Below are positions 49,168-57,789 of a stretch of 61,274 nt of DNA, piece after piece. Made by a program: the position numbers and the translations under genes. The DNA comes from Candidatus Polarisedimenticolia bacterium (GTDB lineage Bacteria; Acidobacteriota; Polarisedimenticolia; Gp22-AA2; AA152). A model generated the notes under the pieces. It was not told the DNA's origin, did not search any database, and saw only the letters and a program-made list of their open reading frames with translations. The stretch lies in NCBI GenBank assembly GCA_036004685.1, contig DASYRE010000053.1, forward strand, positions 1 through 61,274. The letters are read 5' to 3'. Position 1 is the stretch's first letter, and every line of letters starts with the position of its first letter.

Positions 49168-50379
49168 TCAGAAGACCTTGTAAACCAGCCCCAGGAAGTA
49201 TCCGGTCACGCTCGTGTCCTGATCCGTGATGTGGTCGGTCTGCCGGCGGCGGCTCGCCTCGCCGGAGAGGCTGAATCGCGGATTCAGCCCCAGCTCCGCG
49301 CGGAGCGCTACGCCCGCGAAGCTCAAGTCGAGCCCCGCGTCTTCTGACAGCGCCGCCTCGCGAGTTCCTCCGTCGCCGTAGATCCCCAGCCGCGTGAGCT
49401 TCCCAACCCTCGCCGAGAACCCCAGATAGGCGTTTTGGGACAGGCTCACCGCCTCGGTGCCGGTGTCGGCGCTCAGGCTCCGCCGGTATCCGGCGACCAG
49501 ATCGGTGTGACGAAACGGACGATGAAACGACGTTTGGCCGGTGAATCTCGTCTGTTTTTCTCCCGAACGGCTCACCTGCGAAGCTCCGGCTCCGAGCTGG
49601 AACTCCGTCAGACGCGGCGTCGCGACCGACCAGAGCGCCTCCAGTCCGTTCGAGTCGACGTCCGGGGTTTCCGCGCCCCCCAGGACGAACCGCGAGTGAA
49701 GATAAGTGGCCGAGATGCTCTGATCGCGGTTCAGCTGCTTGCGCAGGCCCAGGCGCCCCGAATAGGTTTCGCTGTCGACGAGCGTCTCGTCCTGAAATCG
49801 ATCCACCCGCGCGTTGAGACCGGTCTGGAGGACGAGGGACCGTGACAGCTCCGCGTCGGCCGCGACATCGGTGAAGCTCCGCCAGCGCTTGCTCTGGCTG
49901 AGCACGGTCACGTCGGCCGCATCACCGGAGCCGCTGGAGTACAGGGCGTCGCGCCGGTAGGCGAAGCGCTCCCCCAGCAGGATCTTCCACCTCCTCGAGG
50001 CGTCGTAGGCGCCCTTGAAATCGAGCGCGTGGTTCGAGGTGTCGAGCTGATCGTTGTCGTGGTACTTCGTGTACGAAGGGTTGTAGCGAAACGACCAGAG
50101 CGAGCGCGCGCTGTGGCGCCGCATCGACAGATCGAGGCGCAGATCGGTGATGGTGTCGGCTTCGGCGCTCTCGCCGTCGGGCTGGAACCGGGGGTTCGAG
50201 CTGTACCTCTCCCCCGCCGAAACCGTAAGGTCCGATTCATTCGGCGACACCGGAACCGATCCCGCCGGCGGGGCCGCTTGGGTCTGCGCCCGCGCGCTTC
50301 CGGCCGCCATGCCGAGACCCAGGATCGCCGCCGCCGTCAGGCCGCGGGACAGGAGGCGCAACATCCGCGAGACGCTCAA
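49168..50379 (-). CDS. Outer-membrane beta-barrel protein
   Basis: About 403 residues from the TTG at 50379 (TTGA overlap with the wza stop) or 398 from the ATG at 50364. Either start gives a signal peptide ending at 'SARA'. The remainder alternates polar and aromatic/hydrophobic residues in some 16-18 strands ('RSLWSFRYNPSYTKY', 'SISATYLHSRFVLGG', 'YFLGLVYKVF') and ends in Phe, the C-terminal signal for barrel insertion. Similar barrels accompany export proteins in EPS loci and in PEP-CTERM-associated loci. It lies directly after wza and probably helps the polymer cross the outer membrane. Confidence 0.82.
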   Translation of the reverse strand: MSVSRMLRLLSRGLTAAAILGLGMAAGSARAQTQAAPPAGSVPVSPNESDLTVSAGERYSSNPRFQPDGESAEADTITDLRLDLSMRRHSARSLWSFRYNPSYTKYHDNDQLDTSNHALDFKGAYDASRRWKILLGERFAYRRDALYSSGSGDAADVTVLSQSKRWRSFTDVAADAELSRSLVLQTGLNARVDRFQDETLVDSETYSGRLGLRKQLNRDQSISATYLHSRFVLGGAETPDVDSNGLEALWSVATPRLTEFQLGAGASQVSRSGEKQTRFTGQTSFHRPFRHTDLVAGYRRSLSADTGTEAVSLSQNAYLGFSARVGKLTRLGIYGDGGTREAALSEDAGLDLSFAGVALRAELGLNPRFSLSGEASRRRQTDHITDQDTSVTGYFLGLVYKVF

Positions 50380-50984
50380 GGCACCACCACCGTGTCGCCC
50401 GGTTCGAGCGTGAGGTTTTGTTCGGGGTTCTTGCCGGAGAGGATGCGATCGTAACTCACGATGATCCGCTCGTCCCGCTTCACGGTCCTCCGCAGCACCG
50501 TGATTTCGTTGCGCTTCGCGTACTGGGTGAAGCCCCCGGCCAGGGAGATCGCCTGGAGAAGGGTCGTCTTGTTCTTGAGGGTCAGCGCCCCCTGGGTCAG
50601 CACCTCTCCCATGACGTAGACTTTGTAGCTGTTCACTTCCTCCACCAGGACCGTCACTCTCGGCTCACTTAGGAACTGCTTGAGCTTTCCGGTGAGCACG
50701 ACTTTCAGCTCGAGGGGGCTCAAACCGGCCGCCTGGATGTCGTCGAGAAGCGGGAAGGAGATCTTCCCGTCGGGCCTGACCGGGACCGACCGGGTCAAGT
50801 CGGCCTCCTTCCAGACCTGGATGTTGAGCAGATCCCCCACGCCGATGCGGTAATCGCCGCTTAAGGCGGAGTCCGGCTCGGTGTCGCCCGGGCGCGGATC
50901 GGCGGTGGCCTCCGCCCCGAGGGCGAAGGCCGCCAGGGCCGTAACCAGGATCGCCAGGAGAAGGGCCGCCGATCGGCGCTTCAT
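50376..50984 (-). CDS. Polysaccharide export protein, Wza/OPX family
   Basis: 202 residues from the ATG at 50984, which begins a clear signal peptide ('MKRRSAALLLAILVTALAAF'). The frame continues upstream to possible starts at 51023, 51122 and 51137 that would add 13 to 51 unconserved residues; no start has a strong ribosome site, so the 5' end is uncertain. The mature part has the polysaccharide-export domain ('YRIGVGDLLNIQVWKE', 'PVRPDGKISFPLL', 'EPRVTVLVEEVNSYKVYVMG') and a SLBB domain ('TTLLQAISLAGGFTQYAKRN'). There is no lipobox Cys at the cleavage site, so it is not a classic Wza lipoprotein. First structural gene of the operon. Confidence 0.88.
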   Translation of the reverse strand: MKRRSAALLLAILVTALAAFALGAEATADPRPGDTEPDSALSGDYRIGVGDLLNIQVWKEADLTRSVPVRPDGKISFPLLDDIQAAGLSPLELKVVLTGKLKQFLSEPRVTVLVEEVNSYKVYVMGEVLTQGALTLKNKTTLLQAISLAGGFTQYAKRNEITVLRRTVKRDERIIVSYDRILSGKNPEQNLTLEPGDTVVVP

Positions 50985-51170
50985 CCGAGCGCCGGGTCCC
51001 GAGGCGCCGCCGGCCCTCCGCATCGATAGATCCGCTTGTCTGCCGGAGACGAGGGCCGCCCGAGGTTTGGCCGGCGCCAGCCGGGCCGCATCGAGATCGT
51101 GGCCTTGCGAAGCACGGTGCATTACGTTTTCGTCCATCTCACCCCATCGCTTTCGGTATAAAGTGAACAA

Positions 51171-51722
51171 CTTCCGCCGAATACAGCTCTCCCCTTTCCC
51201 GGATGACCGCGCCAGGCAGGGGAGGATTACGCTTTGTGGATTAACGGCCCGCGGGAAGCGTCGTTGATTGGATGGTCATGATGGCAACCCAACCTCGGAC
51301 CGGGCCGGTAAAGCTGCTTCGACTCGATTTCGATCATTCTGATAGGGTCCGAAAGTGCGGTTCATCTGCGGAACCGTCCCACTTCCCCTTTCTTTCGTAA
51401 AGCTCTGACGGGCCAGAGTTCAAAATTCCGGACAGGAGCATCGTGCCCACGTTCCGTCCGGAAAGGCATCGATTTCCTGCAAATTGACCATCCGACGTTG
51501 GGAACGGTACGACTTAACTGCTTTCTTGTCAAGCAAAAAACCGCTTTCATTATCGTCACTTCCTTGTCGTTGTTTCGACACACAACGCCTGTAACTCGCT
51601 CTTACAATTGACAATTTTTAGTAATGGCCAAATCGGCTCATGAGATACAGGTCGAACCAAAAGAGGCAAGATGAAGGCAGGAGGAACGACAATTTTCAGA
51701 AGTTCACCGGCATGGCGAGTTT
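51171..51722 (-). promoter_or_regulatory. Leader region of the polysaccharide operon
   Basis: The 552 bases between wza and recG contain no gene I can support and are clearly richer in A+T than the rest. On the minus strand TTGACA (51532-51527) with a 17-base spacer to TACCGT (51509-51504) is a possible promoter. Inverted repeats in the transcript are CGGTTC-N7-GAACCG (51358-51376), CTCTG-N6-CAGAG (51403-51418) and an 8-base perfect pair TTCCGGAC / GTCCGGAA (51426-51463). A further TGTAA-N7-TTACA lies at 51590-51606. If the promoter is right, the leader is about 360-510 bases long and could regulate transcription elongation. Confidence 0.5.
51504..51532 (-). promoter_or_regulatory. Candidate sigma-70-type promoter for wza operon
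   Basis: On the minus strand, TTGACA is a perfect -35 box (51532-51527). After 17 bases (51526-51510) comes TACCGT (51509-51504), which matches TATAAT at 3 of 6 positions. The spacing is ideal but the -10 is poor, so this is a suggestion only. No other good pair was seen in the region. Confidence 0.35.
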
Positions 51723-53825
51723 CTAAGTGGTCGGGGAGGGGCTGCGGCGCCGCGCCGAAATCGGAGCGCGCGGCGCGCTTCTCTCGCGATCCGCGACTCT
51801 CTCCCGCGCGCTCGACTCGATCCGTTCCTCCGCTTCGCGCCGCGCGATCTCCAGAAGGTCCTGGTCTCGCCCGAGCCGCGCGACTCTCAACCCGGGATCG
51901 CCCGCTTGCCGTAGACCCTGGAGCTCTCCCGGTCCCCGCAGCTCGAGATCGCGCCGCGCGATCTCGAAGCCGTCGGAGGTCGCGCAAAGAACCGCCAGGC
52001 GAGCCTCCGCCTCCGGAGTGATGTTTTCCCCCCGCAGGAGAATGCACCACGAGGCCGACCCTCCGCGGCCCACCCTGCCGCGCAATTGGTGAAGTTGCGA
52101 AAGCCCGAATCGATCGGCGTTCTCGACGATCATGACGCTCGCTTCGGGGACGTCGATGCCGACTTCCACCACCGTCGTCGCCACCAGCACGGAAATCTCT
52201 CCGGAGGCGAACGCGGCCATCACGCGACTCTTCTCCTCGGCGCTCATCTTTCCATGCAGCCCTCCCACCGCCACGCCCGACAAGGGGCCGCCGGCCAGGG
52301 AGGCCGCGTCCCCGCGGACCGACCGCACGTTCCGGCGGACCGAGTTTTCGACCAGAGGGTAGACGATCACTGAGCGGCGGCCCTGCGACGCCTCGCGGCG
52401 GATGAACGCGTAGATCTTGTCTCGATCCGATGGCGCGCGCACGATCGTCCGGACCTTGGCCCGTCCCGGAGGCCGCTCGTCCAGGAGGGAGACTTCCATG
52501 TCGCCGTAGAGCACCAGGGCCAAGGACCGCGGAATCGGGGTGGCGGTCATCAGGAGGAGATGGGGATGGACTCCCTTTTCCGCCAGGAGCGCGCGCTGTT
52601 GGACCCCGAAGCGGTGCTGCTCGTCCACCAGGACCAGCCCCAGGTTCTGGAACTCGATCTTCTCCTGAATCAACGCCTGGGTGCCAATCACCAGGCGCGC
52701 CTCCTCCGACCGCAGCCGGCGGCGGGTTTCATCACGGGAGGCGGCGGAGCTGCCGGCGGTGAGCAGCAACGGCCGGTGCCGCGTGGGAGCCAGTAGCCGC
52801 GTCGCGGACTGGTGATGCTGCTGGGCGAGGATTTCCGTCGGCGCCATCAGCGCCGCATGGAAGCCGTTTTCCAACGCCACGAGCGCCGCGAGCAGCGCCA
52901 CGACCGTCTTTCCCGATCCGACATCTCCCAGGAGGATGCGGCTCATCGGTGACGCCCGGGAGAGATCGCGCAGAATCTCCTCCAGGACGCGGCTCTGGGC
53001 GGAAGTCAGCTTGAAGGGCGGAATCGAGGCGAGCAGGGCGCGAGTTCCGGGCGTGACTCGGAGCGGGAGGCCGGCCGACGATCTCCTGGCGCGGCGCGCT
53101 CGGATCAAGCGCTCTTGAAGCGTGAAGAGCTCCTCGAGCGCCAGCCGGCGATGCGCGGCGCTCCGTCCCTCGCGGAGGCTCTCGACCGGCGCATCGCGCG
53201 GCGGGAAATGGACCTCGCGGAGGGCGGTGGCGCGGGGCATCAGGAGCAGGCGGGAGATCGTTCCGGGCGGCAGCGGGTCGGGAGGATCGGCCGGCAGTCT
53301 CTTCAACGCCTCGTGGAGCATCCCCCGGATCCGCCGCGTGGAAAGACCGGCCAGGCTTCGATAAACCGGGACGATGCGCCCGGTGTGGATCCTCTCGGCA
53401 TCCTCCGCCACGATCTCGAACTGCGGATTCTGGAGCCGGGGCCCCGTCTGCCCCTTGCCCGGAGGGCTCACTTCGCCGTACAGGACCGCCTCGCGCCCCT
53501 CCTTCAAGACGTTCCTCAAGTAAGGCTGGTTGTACCAGACGCAGGCGAGGGCCCCCGAATCGTCCGCCAGCCGGATCCGGAACAGGGTGAACCCCCGGAC
53601 CCGCGTGCGCAGGAGCGCCGCGCCGGTGATTCTCCCGGTCACCGCGACCCGATCTCCCGGAACGAGGTTGGCGACGGGAACGAAGCGGCTGCGATCCTCG
53701 TAGCGGAAAGGGAGAAAGAGAAGGAAGTCCTCGACGGTGCGAATCCCCTCCTCCGCCAGCTTTTTCGCGCGGACCGGCCCGATCCCCCGAAGCGCACCGA
53801 CGGGGGCGCCGAGATCCAGGCTCAT
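51723..53825 (-). CDS. recG: ATP-dependent DNA helicase RecG
   Basis: 700 residues, normal for RecG. An N-terminal wedge/OB domain ('LRGIGPVRAKKLAEEGI', 'VPGDRVAVTGRITG') is followed by the helicase core: Walker A 'GDVGSGKT' (300-307), 'VLVDEQHRFGVQQR' (the RecG DEQH box), 'LMTATPIPRSL', 'EVGIDVPEASVMIVE' and the TRG-like 'LSQLHQLRGRVGRG'. It remodels stalled forks and Holliday junctions. ATG at 53825 overlaps the stop of the EamA gene as ATGA; the frame is open upstream but carries no similarity to RecG. The C-terminal tail is basic and low complexity. Confidence 0.96.
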   Translation of the reverse strand: MSLDLGAPVGALRGIGPVRAKKLAEEGIRTVEDFLLFLPFRYEDRSRFVPVANLVPGDRVAVTGRITGAALLRTRVRGFTLFRIRLADDSGALACVWYNQPYLRNVLKEGREAVLYGEVSPPGKGQTGPRLQNPQFEIVAEDAERIHTGRIVPVYRSLAGLSTRRIRGMLHEALKRLPADPPDPLPPGTISRLLLMPRATALREVHFPPRDAPVESLREGRSAAHRRLALEELFTLQERLIRARRARRSSAGLPLRVTPGTRALLASIPPFKLTSAQSRVLEEILRDLSRASPMSRILLGDVGSGKTVVALLAALVALENGFHAALMAPTEILAQQHHQSATRLLAPTRHRPLLLTAGSSAASRDETRRRLRSEEARLVIGTQALIQEKIEFQNLGLVLVDEQHRFGVQQRALLAEKGVHPHLLLMTATPIPRSLALVLYGDMEVSLLDERPPGRAKVRTIVRAPSDRDKIYAFIRREASQGRRSVIVYPLVENSVRRNVRSVRGDAASLAGGPLSGVAVGGLHGKMSAEEKSRVMAAFASGEISVLVATTVVEVGIDVPEASVMIVENADRFGLSQLHQLRGRVGRGGSASWCILLRGENITPEAEARLAVLCATSDGFEIARRDLELRGPGELQGLRQAGDPGLRVARLGRDQDLLEIARREAEERIESSARERVADRERSAPRAPISARRRSPSPTT

Positions 53826-54748
53826 GCGCGCCGTCCCCCGGGCGGGCTGGCCTCCGGTCCGGCCGGGGACTCGAGCGGCGCCCGCGCCCGACCCGGCAGG
53901 GCGAGAAAGATCCCGCCCAGCACGAGCGCCCCTCCCACGCACCACGTCGGCCGGAGCGGCTCGCCCAGCAGAAAGAAGGCGTAGACGCTTGCCAGGATCG
54001 GCTCCCCGAAAGCGGCCAGGTTCGCGTAGAAGACCTTCATCCGGCGTACCGCCCAGATGAAGGAGCCGTGGCCCACGAGCGTCGGGCCGGCGGCCATCAA
54101 GAAAAGCCACGGTAGGTCGCCTCGCGGGACGGCGAGAGACTCGCCGGACGCCAGGGCGGCGAGTCCGAGAAGGAGCGCCGCGGTTCCGTCGACGAACAAG
54201 AGGTAGCGGAAGAACGGCATCTCACGGCGAAGCCGCCGCCCGAGGATGAAATAGCCGGACCCGGCGGCGGCGCCCGCGAGCGCCAGAAGATCTCCCTTCA
54301 AGTGGCCCCCGGAGCGGACCGAGTCTCCGCCCATGATGATCGCCGTCCCGGCCAGGGCCAGCACCGCTCCCAGATAGAGGCGCGCCGGCGCTTCCTCTCC
54401 CAGGATCCGGCCCGAGAAGAGGGCCGAGAAGAGAGGTTGCGAGGCGACCAGCACCACGGAGCTGGCGACAGTCGTGTACGACAGCGAGCTGATCCAGGCG
54501 CCGAAATGGAGGGCGAGGAAGAGCCCGGCCAGGAAGACGAGTCGGGCCGAAGCGGCGGAAGGGAGCGCCGGCGCCGCGACCGCCGGAACGAGAGCCAGGG
54601 GGACGAGAAGCGCCGTGGCGAGCGCCAGGCGATAGAAGGCGACGACCAGCGGGGCGGAACCGCAGAAGCGGACCAGGATCGCGCCCCACGAAACCGCCAG
54701 GATGGCGAGAGCCAGGACGATCCCGGCGGCCAGCGAGGTGCGTTTCAC
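53822..54748 (-). CDS. EamA/DMT family permease
   Basis: 308 residues with ten membrane helices arranged as two EamA repeats of five, the standard form of the drug/metabolite transporter superfamily. 'ALHFGAWISSLSYTTVASS' in the first repeat and 'MKVFYANLAAFGEPILASV' in the second are typical. Substrate cannot be read. GTG at 54748 is the start. It overlaps recG by four bases (ATGA), so the pair is probably co-transcribed; the link with recG looks accidental. Confidence 0.88.
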   Translation of the reverse strand: MKRTSLAAGIVLALAILAVSWGAILVRFCGSAPLVVAFYRLALATALLVPLALVPAVAAPALPSAASARLVFLAGLFLALHFGAWISSLSYTTVASSVVLVASQPLFSALFSGRILGEEAPARLYLGAVLALAGTAIIMGGDSVRSGGHLKGDLLALAGAAAGSGYFILGRRLRREMPFFRYLLFVDGTAALLLGLAALASGESLAVPRGDLPWLFLMAAGPTLVGHGSFIWAVRRMKVFYANLAAFGEPILASVYAFFLLGEPLRPTWCVGGALVLGGIFLALPGRARAPLESPAGPEASPPGGRRA

Positions 54749-54778
54749 CGGTCTCCCGGCAAGGCTTTCGACCGAGTT

Positions 54779-55927
54779 TCAGCGGACCGGAGGAGGCGAG
54801 GAAGGCTGCAGCGCCGCCGGCTCGCCCGCCCCGCGCGGCGACCCTCCCCCGTATCTTTGATCGAGGAACCTCCCCCACTTCGTGCGCGTGAAGCGCGCGA
54901 TCTTGGCGCGTCCGATCGTCGGGTACCACAGCAAGTCGTGGTAGAAGTTCGAGGCGAAAGGGGCCCAGACCACCAGGGGCGAGTGCAGCGCGATCTTCTC
55001 CAGGAACCGCAGCGGTCCGAGGCGCAGCATCTGATCGCCCCAGATCACCAGGCTCCGCTTCGCGTGGAAACCGAAGCTCACCCCTTCCACGGACTCGCCG
55101 GCCACTTCGATGTCACGGGGGTTCGCCGTGCCGAGGCCCCGGTCGTGGCACATCCTCAGGTAAGGGATCGCCATCGGGTCGAAGCCCATCATCCGCGCCG
55201 CGACCGCGTCGACGGCGACCGAATCGGCTCCCGCCAGAAGGTAGTCCTTCACGATCGGCTCCATCGTCCGGGGGCCGGCGCCGTCGCCGGCCACCGTCCC
55301 GTCCATGACCGTGAACACCGCGGGATGGAGCTCCTTCTGCATCATCACGAGATCGACCAGGACCTCGTGGATGTACTTGTGCGCGTAATGGCGGACTTCC
55401 TTGAGCAGCCCGCCGAACGCGTTCTTGATGGAGCCGGTGGTGGTGGAGTGCCCGTGGGTCTTCATGGTCGGAAGGTGCAGGATGCTCCGGCCCGGATAGA
55501 TGGCCGGAATCTCAATCCCCTCGGGGAAGATCTGGTTCAACCGCAGCAGCGGCGACTTGAACCGGTAGACCGTCCACTCCACTTCGGTGAGCGGCTGGAA
55601 TTCGAGGCCGAACCTGCGGATGACGGGAAGCCAGCGGTTGTTGGCCGCTCCCTTCCACGGCTCGGTCACGACCGTCTTGTTCTCGACCGGAGTGACGCGC
55701 GAGGCCGGGAATCCGTCGTCGATAAGCGTCTGAAGCACCCCCTCCAGCTGCCAGGGCTGGGACGAACAGGAGGGGAAGTATTTGGTCCAGGAAAGATTGA
55801 GCTTCACCAGGAGCGGGACCGCCGGGTCCAGGACCTCCTGATAGCGCGCCAGATGCATCAGCTTCCGGTAATCGGAAAGCACGCGGTCCGGCTCGGTCCG
55901 GAGAACCGCAACGAGGGAACGGGCCAT
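54779..55927 (-). CDS. DUF362 domain protein
   Basis: 382 residues. 'LVKLNLSWTKYFPSCSSQPW', 'LHLPTMKTHGHSTTTGSIKN' with the conserved 'KTH' and 'GSIKNAFGG', and 'AGADSVAVDAVAARMMGFDP' are the characteristic blocks of DUF362 (UPF0280/iron-sulphur flavoprotein-associated) proteins. Here there is no C-terminal ferredoxin domain. Function is unknown. ATG at 55927 has GGGAGGT about nine bases upstream. Next gene upstream is UbiA-like, 119 bases away, so it may have its own promoter. Confidence 0.78.
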   Translation of the reverse strand: MARSLVAVLRTEPDRVLSDYRKLMHLARYQEVLDPAVPLLVKLNLSWTKYFPSCSSQPWQLEGVLQTLIDDGFPASRVTPVENKTVVTEPWKGAANNRWLPVIRRFGLEFQPLTEVEWTVYRFKSPLLRLNQIFPEGIEIPAIYPGRSILHLPTMKTHGHSTTTGSIKNAFGGLLKEVRHYAHKYIHEVLVDLVMMQKELHPAVFTVMDGTVAGDGAGPRTMEPIVKDYLLAGADSVAVDAVAARMMGFDPMAIPYLRMCHDRGLGTANPRDIEVAGESVEGVSFGFHAKRSLVIWGDQMLRLGPLRFLEKIALHSPLVVWAPFASNFYHDLLWYPTIGRAKIARFTRTKWGRFLDQRYGGGSPRGAGEPAALQPSSPPPVR

Positions 55928-56046
55928 CGCGGAAGACCTCCCAGGGATTGACAATGGCGCGCCCGGCTCGGCGCGCACCGACGCAGCCATCTTAAGTCTT
56001 TCGGGCCGATCCTGGCAATCGCCGGCGACGCCCGGGGCGCGCCTCA

Positions 56047-56946
56047 TTAGTGGTAGAGAATCAGCCCCACCACGGCCGCCCACAAGGCCACGCATAGGAG
56101 CAGCGGATGATCCGTGAGGAGCGACGTGGCCGGATTGCCTCCCTGCCCTCGCCGGTGCACCAGATACAGGTAGCGGAAGATCCCGTAGAGCACGAACGGG
56201 ATGGTCAGGAAGAGGTGACGGGTCCCCAGTTTCTGCTCCACCTCGGGCGAAATGGTGTAGAACGAATAGCAGACGACCGTGGCGGCGGTGACGATCGAGA
56301 TCATCTGATCCAGGAAAGCCACCGAATACTCCTGGAGCGAAACGCGGTGATCTCCCGCCCCCCGGAGGAGAGTCTCCAGCTCTTGCCGCCGCTTGCAGAA
56401 CGCCAGGAAAAGCGAAAGAAGAATCGTGCAGAGGATCAGCCAGGGGGAGATCTCCACGTCGATCGCCACCGCGCCGGCCAGCGCGCGGAGCACGAAGCCC
56501 AGGCCGATGATCATGACATCCAGGATCACCAGCTGCTTGAAATAGAGCGAATAGGCGACGTTGGTCAGCAGGTAGGCGAGCGCGATCGCCCCGAAGGGAA
56601 GGGAGAGCGCGAAGGACGCCGCCAGGCTCGCCGTGAGCACGACGGCGGCGAAAGGAATCGCCAAGGAGACCGCGAGCCGCCCGGAGGCGAGGGGTCGCGA
56701 CGACTTGAGCGGATGATGCCGGTCCCTCTCGCGGTCGACCAGATCGTTGAAAAGATAGACGACGCCCGAAATGGCGCAAAAGAGGGCGAAGGCCGCGACC
56801 GAATGGATCAGCCGGACCGGATCGCCCACCTGCTTGGCGAACAGGAGAGGGGCGAAGAGAATGAGGTTCTTGATCCACTGCCGGGGTCGCATCGACTCCA
56901 GCAGGGCCAGAAGAACGCGAGGCGGGGAGAGCGCGACCCCTTCCAT
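56047..56946 (-). CDS. UbiA-family prenyltransferase, decaprenyl-phosphate phosphoribosyltransferase-like
   Basis: 299 residues with nine helices. 'SMRPRQWIKNLILFAPLLFA' near the N-terminus is the mark of the DPPR synthase group, and 'VVYLFNDLVDRERDRHHPLK' contains the NDxxDxxxD metal/pyrophosphate-binding motif; the second acidic motif is less clear. DPPR synthase attaches phosphoribose to polyprenyl phosphate to make an arabinose or ribose carrier for cell-envelope glycans. A GT2 encoded divergently may be connected. ATG at 56946 has GGAG five bases upstream and a candidate promoter behind it. Confidence 0.88.
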   Translation of the reverse strand: MEGVALSPPRVLLALLESMRPRQWIKNLILFAPLLFAKQVGDPVRLIHSVAAFALFCAISGVVYLFNDLVDRERDRHHPLKSSRPLASGRLAVSLAIPFAAVVLTASLAASFALSLPFGAIALAYLLTNVAYSLYFKQLVILDVMIIGLGFVLRALAGAVAIDVEISPWLILCTILLSLFLAFCKRRQELETLLRGAGDHRVSLQEYSVAFLDQMISIVTAATVVCYSFYTISPEVEQKLGTRHLFLTIPFVLYGIFRYLYLVHRRGQGGNPATSLLTDHPLLLCVALWAAVVGLILYH

Positions 56947-56985
56947 GGAGCTCCGTCTTGCGGCGTCCGTCGCCGGCGGGAGCGC

Positions 56986-57013
56986 ATGTTAGCATCCCGC
57001 CTCGGCCCGGCAA
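56986..57013 (-). promoter_or_regulatory. Candidate promoter for the UbiA-family gene
   Basis: On the minus strand TTGCCG (57013-57008; four of six consensus positions), a 16-base spacer, and TAACAT (56991-56986; four of six) lie about 40 bases before the ATG at 56946. It is back to back with the promoter of the plus-strand GT2. Confidence 0.4.
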
Positions 57014-57021
57014 AACCGGAT

Positions 57022-57050
57022 TTGCGGAGCCGGGCATCGGCACTTACACT
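57022..57050 (+). promoter_or_regulatory. Candidate promoter for the plus-strand GT2, possibly leaderless
   Basis: TTGCGG (57022-57027), a 17-base spacer, and TACACT (57045-57050) match sigma-70 boxes at four of six positions each. Transcription would begin near 57056-57058, at the ATG itself (57057), and no Shine-Dalgarno sequence precedes that ATG. Confidence 0.4.
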
Positions 57051-57056
57051 GATCGG

Positions 57057-57788
57057 ATGACCCGGCCCGCCGCATCCCGCGTCGCGCTCCTCATTCCCGC
57101 GTACAACGAGGAGGCCGCCCTGCCCCTCGTCTTGCGCGCCATCCCGGACGGAATCGTCGACGAGGTCGTCGTTGTCGACAACGGTTCGACCGACGGGACG
57201 GCCCGCGTGGCCCGCGAGCACGGCGCGAGAGTGGTCCCGGAGCCGCGGCGCGGTTACGGAGCCGCCTGCCTCGCCGGGCTGAGCCACCTGATGAGGGATC
57301 CCCCGGACATCGTCGTGTTCATGGACGCCGACTTCAGCGATCGTCCCGAGGAGATGCCCCGCCTGCTGGCGGCGCTCCGGGAGTCGGAATGCGACCTGGT
57401 GATCGGCTCACGGACTCTGGGAAAAGCCGAGCCGGGAGCCCTCCTGCCCCAAGCCCGCTTCGGCAATCGTCTCGCCACGTTGCTGCTGCGCGTCCTGTTC
57501 GGCGCCCGGTACACCGATTTGGGCCCGTTTCGGGCGGCACGCTTCGATCGCCTCGTCGCCTTGGGGATGACCGATCGGGACTACGGATGGACGGTGGAGA
57601 TGCAGGCGCGGGCGGCGCTGGAGGGCTGGAAGACGGCGGAGGTCTCCGTGAGCTATCGCCGGCGCGTCGGGACGTCGAAAATCACCGGGACCTTCCGGGG
57701 GAGCTGGCGGGCCGGAACCAAGATCCTGACGACCCTCTTGCGGCTTCGCTTGATGGGCAACGGCTCCGGGCCTCGTCGAAATCCCTGA
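57057..57788 (+). CDS. Glycosyltransferase family 2 (DPM1-like, soluble)
   Basis: 243 residues, the only complete plus-strand gene. 'VALLIPAYNEEAALPLVL', 'EVVVVDNGSTDGTARVA', 'VFMDADFSDRPEEMP' (metal site) and 'YGWTVEMQARAALEGWK' are in the order of small polyprenyl-phosphate or lipid-linked GT2 enzymes. There is no C-terminal membrane domain. A longer reading frame begins at 56958, but it crosses the UbiA promoter region. The ATG at 57057 starts the fold precisely. It converges on XdhC-like gene with a 1-base gap. Confidence 0.85.
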   Translation: MTRPAASRVALLIPAYNEEAALPLVLRAIPDGIVDEVVVVDNGSTDGTARVAREHGARVVPEPRRGYGAACLAGLSHLMRDPPDIVVFMDADFSDRPEEMPRLLAALRESECDLVIGSRTLGKAEPGALLPQARFGNRLATLLLRVLFGARYTDLGPFRAARFDRLVALGMTDRDYGWTVEMQARAALEGWKTAEVSVSYRRRVGTSKITGTFRGSWRAGTKILTTLLRLRLMGNGSGPRRNP

Positions 57789-57789
57789 C

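Noticed and set aside
49168-51137. An exosortase/PEP-CTERM sorting locus, suggested by the barrel, Wza and partial asparagine synthase
   Set aside because: No exosortase, PEP-CTERM motif protein or PrsK/PrsR-like regulator was found in the window.
51362-51583. Small minus-strand open frame (73 codons) in the wza leader
   Set aside because: No ribosome site and no domain-like composition; it overlaps the candidate promoter.
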